Source: Bathymodiolus azoricus thioautotrophic gill symbiont
GTDB taxonomy: Bacteria; Pseudomonadota; Gammaproteobacteria; PS1; Pseudothioglobaceae
Direction of reading: 5' to 3'
Assembly (NCBI RefSeq): GCF_001298715.1
Contig: NZ_CDSC02000070.1
Coordinates: forward strand, 1-27,048
DNA: 27,048 nucleotides
Shown one piece after another: positions 23,923 to 27,048 of this stretch. How positions within the stretch are numbered: position 1 is the stretch's first letter; each line of letters starts with the position of its first letter. The notes beneath the pieces were generated by a model, which searched no databases, had not been told where the DNA came from, and worked only from the letters and a program-made list of their open reading frames with translations. The position numbers and the translations under genes are program-made.

Positions 23923-25272
23923 ATGCCCTCATCTATCTATCTATCCGCTGCACATAAATCCTCAGGTAAAACCGTTGTCAGTCTAGGTTTGTGTGCCGCA
24001 TTCAAAGCCCGCACGCTCAAAGTTCAAACATTTAAAAAAGGACCTGATTATATTGACCCGATTTGGTTGGCGCAAGCCAGTGGCAACCCTTGCTACAATT
24101 TAGATTTTTATACAATGTCTGAAAATGAAATTAGCGAGTTATTTCATCAACAGCAAAGTGATATCGCAATTATTGAAGGTAACAAAGGTTTGTATGATGG
24201 CATGAGTACTACAGGGGGTGATGCCAATGCGGATATGGCGAAACTATTGGATGCAAATGTTGTTTTAGTGATTGATAGTAACGGCATTACCCGTGGTGTT
24301 GCCCCGCTATTAATGGGTTATCAAACTTTTGATGCTGATGTTAATATTGTTGGCGTTATCCTTAATAAGGTTGCTGGTGAGCGTCACGAATCAAAGCTTG
24401 TCCAAGCCATTGAGCATTACACAGATATTCGTGTTTTAGGCGCTATTCGTCGTTCTAAGGAGTTGATTATTGATGAGCGCCACTTAGGGCTTATGCCAGC
24501 CAATGAGTTGACTCAATCTCAACAATTTATTAACAGTGCTGGCAAGATAATCGCTGACCAAGTGGACCTAGACAAGATTTTGTCTTTAGGTGGTGAGAAG
24601 AAATCGGTCAATACGCCAGTGTCAGTTATTGCCTCTAGCAATCTAACAATTAGTGTGGCTAAGGATCAAGCTTTTGGTTTTTACTATCAAGATGACTTAG
24701 ATATATTTAAATCTTTAGGTGTTAGAATCAAATATTTTGATACATTGAAAGCCAGTGAATTGCCAAAATGTGATGGTTTGTTTATTGGTGGGGGTTTTCC
24801 AGAAATGCAACTTGAATCACTAAGTGACAATCAATCCTTGCTTGATGATATTAAATTAAAAATAGAACAAGGGATGCCTACTTATGCGGAATGCGGTGGA
24901 TTAATGTATCTCAGTCGAGAAATCACCCATCAAGGAAAATCTCACAAGATGGTTGGTGTGATTCAGGCCAACACGGTGATGACGTCCAAACCAATTGGCA
25001 GAGGGTATGTGCAATTAGAGCCGTGCAACGAACATCCTTGGGAAAATGTTGCTGGCAAGATTTATGCACACGAATTTCATTATTCGAAACTTAAAAATAT
25101 AAACCCTAAAACCCGTTATGCGTACAAGGTTTTACGTGGCGTGGGTGTGGATAATAAGCGTGATGGTATTTTAACGCACAACCTATTAGCCACTTATACA
25201 CACTTGCGTAGTGTGGGTGGCAATCGTTGGGTTGAGCAATTTGTGAACTTTGTTAGGAAAAATAAACTATGA
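23923..25272 (+). CDS. dsrN: DsrN, siroheme amidase (CobB/CbiA-like)
   Basis: DsrN is a glutamine-dependent amidotransferase of the cobyrinic acid a,c-diamide synthase family. In Allochromatium it amidates siroheme to siroamide, the prosthetic group of DsrAB. The 449-residue protein has the N-terminal P-loop-like AAHKSSGKTVVSLGL (about 9-23) with the FKKGPDYIDP substrate motif, and a C-terminal class I amidotransferase domain with nucleophile C324 in YAECGGLMYLSRE and H387 or H390 in YAHEFHYSK. A GAGGT ribosome binding site is present. Its stop overlaps the dsrR start (ATGA). The operon context argues against a vitamin B12 role. Confidence 0.94.
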   Translation: MPSSIYLSAAHKSSGKTVVSLGLCAAFKARTLKVQTFKKGPDYIDPIWLAQASGNPCYNLDFYTMSENEISELFHQQQSDIAIIEGNKGLYDGMSTTGGDANADMAKLLDANVVLVIDSNGITRGVAPLLMGYQTFDADVNIVGVILNKVAGERHESKLVQAIEHYTDIRVLGAIRRSKELIIDERHLGLMPANELTQSQQFINSAGKIIADQVDLDKILSLGGEKKSVNTPVSVIASSNLTISVAKDQAFGFYYQDDLDIFKSLGVRIKYFDTLKASELPKCDGLFIGGGFPEMQLESLSDNQSLLDDIKLKIEQGMPTYAECGGLMYLSREITHQGKSHKMVGVIQANTVMTSKPIGRGYVQLEPCNEHPWENVAGKIYAHEFHYSKLKNINPKTRYAYKVLRGVGVDNKRDGILTHNLLATYTHLRSVGGNRWVEQFVNFVRKNKL

Positions 25273-25610
25273 TTATAATTACTAAGCGTGCCGCTGAAGA
25301 AATCGGACTCTCTACACAAAACCCTGATGCACAAGGTTTATCGATGCGTTTTGCGGTTGATAAAACCGATGATGGCTTCCAGTATTTAATGGGTTTTGAT
25401 GAGCGCTCAGATGGCGATATTCATTTAGAATCAAACGGTGTTGAATATGTACTCACCTACGCACAGAAGGAATTGTTAGAGGGTATGGTGGTTGACTTTG
25501 ATGAGATTGATACCGAAGGTGGTTACGGGTTTATTTTTATGAATCCAAATGACCCAAATTATGAACCACCTGAAGAAAGTATCGCGCCTAATATTAGTGT
25601 TAAAAAATAA
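25269..25610 (+). CDS. dsrR: DsrR, IscA-like accessory protein
   Basis: DsrR belongs to the A-type (IscA/HesB) iron-sulfur scaffold fold and in Allochromatium is needed for normal DsrAB formation. The 113-residue protein shows the fold pattern (MIIITKRAAEEIG, LSMRFAVDK, QYLMGFDE, DEIDTEGGYGFIFMNPN) but has no cysteine at all. The three cysteines that bind the cluster in IscA are thus missing, as is known for DsrR. It ends the recognisable dsr locus. dsrS, which follows in Allochromatium, is not present here. Confidence 0.92.
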   Translation: MIIITKRAAEEIGLSTQNPDAQGLSMRFAVDKTDDGFQYLMGFDERSDGDIHLESNGVEYVLTYAQKELLEGMVVDFDEIDTEGGYGFIFMNPNDPNYEPPEESIAPNISVKK

Positions 25611-25767
25611 TCATATTAGTTGAAACCTTTTCAATGTGTAGCCTCCCTTGTGGGTAAATAGGAATCATCATAAATTTACTTTTCGCTTACTTGGCGATTT
25701 TTCCAATGATACCCAATAGCCCTTTAGGAGGATAAACCCAACCTTAGTCTTGATAGAACAAGATTTG

Positions 25768-25831
25768 AAGAAATCCCCATTGGGTAAAAATTGAATTTTG
25801 TTAATCAATCCTACTGATACAAGGATTTCTT
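25768..25831. repeat. Inverted repeat in the dsrR-pgs gap
   Basis: AAGAAATCC (25768-25776) and GGATTTCTT (25823-25831) are perfectly complementary across 46 bases. Upstream, TACCCAAT (about 25709-25716) has its complement ATTGGGTA (about 25779-25786). The 266-base gap is therefore more structured than its neighbours; it has no convincing plus-strand gene. Confidence 0.55.
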
Positions 25832-25857
25832 GCTGTTATTTTTAATAGGCGTATAAT
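25830..25857 (+). promoter_or_regulatory. Promoter candidate of the phospholipid module
   Basis: TATAAT at 25852-25857 lies 19 bases before the ATG, with TTGCTG (25830-25835) as a fair -35 box at a 16-base spacing. It gives a very short leader with an AGGG ribosome-binding element. Confidence 0.5.
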
Positions 25858-25876
25858 CAAGAGTTTTAGGGCTGAT

Positions 25877-26530
25877 ATGACGACAGATAAAATAGAGTCT
25901 CAAGAATTACAACCTACCATTCTTTCTTATGTGAAAGACATTCCCAACCTGTGTTCCCTTTCAGGGTTAGCTTGTACAATATTTTCCATTTATTTCAGTA
26001 TATTAGGCGTTTATTACGCTGCAATGATTGGCATGATTTGGGCTGTTGCATTTGATTGGGCAGATGGTCTCATCGCAAGAACAATGAAAGGGCGAACAGG
26101 TAACGACCGAGCATTTGGTGGTCAGCTTGATGTATTAATTGATATTGTAAGTTATGGCGTTGCTCCAGCTATTCTTTTACTGAGTTATGGGGAATTTGAG
26201 CCTGTGTTTTTATTTGGGGCTTTTATAATGCTCGCTGCCAGTGCAATAAGATTGAGTTATTTTAGCGTTTTCGGTCTTGCTGGTGGGGCGAAATACACAG
26301 GACTGGCGCTTGATAACAACAATATAATACTTGTTTTTATCTTTTTATTTGAAGGTGTTTTTAGTCATGGAGTCTTTTCTACCATTCTTTATGTTAGTGG
26401 TTTAGGACTTGCTGCTTTAAATGTATCGCAAATTAAAACGCCAAAACTCTCTGGCAATTCAGTCAATGTGTACATTCTTGCTATTTATACAATTGGAATA
26501 ACAAGCATCTATAGTTGGAAACTTCTATAG
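25877..26530 (+). CDS. CDP-alcohol phosphatidyltransferase family
   Basis: This is a 217-residue membrane enzyme with about six hydrophobic spans and the CDP-alcohol phosphotransferase signature: DWADGLIARTMKGRTGND followed by GGQLDVLID, i.e. D-x2-D-G-x2-A-R ... G-x3-D-x3-D. All metal- and substrate-binding acids are kept, but the segment between the Ala-Arg pair and the Gly is about 12 residues instead of the usual 8. The family joins CDP-diacylglycerol to an alcohol (serine, glycerol phosphate, inositol) or a CDP-alcohol to a lipid; the substrate is not readable from the sequence. The SYGVAPAILLLSYG segment resembles phosphatidylserine-synthase-type members. The next gene is a cytidylyltransferase, so both may serve a CDP-alcohol route. 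Confidence 0.85.
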   Translation: MTTDKIESQELQPTILSYVKDIPNLCSLSGLACTIFSIYFSILGVYYAAMIGMIWAVAFDWADGLIARTMKGRTGNDRAFGGQLDVLIDIVSYGVAPAILLLSYGEFEPVFLFGAFIMLAASAIRLSYFSVFGLAGGAKYTGLALDNNNIILVFIFLFEGVFSHGVFSTILYVSGLGLAALNVSQIKTPKLSGNSVNVYILAIYTIGITSIYSWKLL

Positions 26531-26572
26531 AAAATAATGAAAATTACTTTAATTTAGGAGTTAAACAGAACA

Positions 26573-27004
26573 ATGGTTGTATATACAGTAGGTACATTCG
26601 ATTTGTTGCATGTTGGTCATCTGGCATTATTGGAATATTGTGCCTCACTGGGTGATACGGTTGTTGTTGGCATTGCTTCTGATGAAGTGGTTAGGTTGTA
26701 TAAACCCAATATTCCTATTATTCCACTTGAGCAGCGCATTGAAATGCTTCAAGCGTTACGCTGTGTGAATATTGTAATCCCGTATCATAAGTTAGACTAT
26801 CTTAGTATTTGCAAAGATGTTAAAGCAGATTTGTTTGTTATCGGAGAAGATTGGGGTAGAAAACCTCATAATCAAGATGTGGAAAACTATTTTAATGCAC
26901 AAGGAAAAAAAGTAGTTCAAATTAAATATAATCCAAGAAATTCGTCTACTAAAATAAAGCAAGATATCATTGATCAATTTCAAGTAGTAAATGTCACAGA
27001 GTAG
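26573..27004 (+). CDS. HxGH nucleotidyltransferase (cytidylyltransferase)
   Basis: This is a 143-residue nucleotidyltransferase of the glycerol-3-phosphate or ethanolamine-phosphate cytidylyltransferase type (TagD-like). It has the GTFDLLHVGH nucleotide loop (HxGH, H13 and H16), the IGEDWGRK segment near 90-97, and NPRNSSTKIK near 120-129, the counterpart of the RTxGISTT motif. The length and single domain match TagD. It probably activates a phosphorylated alcohol with CTP (or an ADP analogue) for the adjacent CDP-alcohol transferase, 42 nt upstream. The alcohol itself is unknown. A GGAG ribosome binding site lies at about 26556-26561. Confidence 0.82.
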   Translation: MVVYTVGTFDLLHVGHLALLEYCASLGDTVVVGIASDEVVRLYKPNIPIIPLEQRIEMLQALRCVNIVIPYHKLDYLSICKDVKADLFVIGEDWGRKPHNQDVENYFNAQGKKVVQIKYNPRNSSTKIKQDIIDQFQVVNVTE

Positions 27005-27010
27005 GAAACT

Positions 27011-27048
27011 GTGAGAAACGGACAGTATGATGTAGATTATAAAACCCC
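27011..27048 (+). CDS. Start of a further gene, cut by the window end
   Basis: A GTG with an AGGA ribosome binding site 7 nt before it opens a frame that reads MRNGQYDVDYKT before the window ends. Only 12 codons are visible, so its identity cannot be given. The close spacing after the cytidylyltransferase suggests it is the third gene of the same operon. Confidence 0.35.
   Translation, partial: MRNGQYDVDYKT

Noticed and set aside
25620..25634. TTGAAA/TTTCAA stem as the dsr operon terminator
   Set aside because: It is a 6-bp AT-rich stem with a 3-base loop and no following T-run; it may contribute weakly but cannot be called.

Overview
The window looks like the chromosome of a low-GC, sulfur-oxidising gammaproteobacterium. 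The core evidence is an uninterrupted 12.6-kb reverse-type dissimilatory sulfite reductase (dsr) locus in the order dsrABEFHCMKLJOPNR (13017-25610). It includes dsrEFH and dsrL, which mark the oxidative version of the pathway. The AT-rich sequence, the gene order and the housekeeping genes fit the SUP05 / 'Candidatus Thioglobus' / bathymodiolin and vesicomyid symbiont group. That placement is inference from gene content and composition, not from a tree.

Left part (1-4131): two AT-rich small lipoproteins overlapping by 4 nt; a broken HigA-type helix-turn-helix antitoxin remnant; a short DsrC/TusE-like paralog that keeps only the C-terminal cysteine; prmA; a PP-loop sulfurtransferase-like ATPase; and, convergent with it, an overlapping ThiS-HMA gene pair. 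Several of these are sulfur-handling proteins that could form an accessory sulfur relay (inference).

Middle (4235-12852): carA-mlaA-carB-greA on the plus strand, with mlaA tucked between the two carbamoyl-phosphate synthetase subunits; xerD and a stand-alone rplS on the minus strand, separated by a terminator and a 53-bp near-perfect palindrome; then gltD with an overlapping 43-residue membrane mini-protein.

Right (12853-25610): the dsr locus. DsrAB with DsrL, DsrC and DsrEFH oxidise sulfane sulfur to sulfite in the cytoplasm. DsrMKJOP is the membrane complex thought to re-oxidise DsrC. DsrN makes the siroamide cofactor and DsrR is an A-type-like accessory protein. Spacing is tight except around dsrC, which has gaps of 152 and 167 bp on its two sides, both with secondary structure. 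Three phased CACyAATA repeats sit just upstream of the dsrA -10 box. DsrJ and DsrO differ from textbook descriptions in ligand residues: DsrJ has no cysteine outside its heme motifs, and DsrO has lost exactly the four cysteines of one ferredoxin cluster.

Right edge (25611-27048): an intergenic region with inverted repeats and a possible decayed reading frame, then a two-gene lipid-headgroup module (CDP-alcohol phosphatidyltransferase plus HxGH cytidylyltransferase), and the first codons of one more gene. No tRNA, rRNA, CRISPR array or intact insertion sequence was seen.
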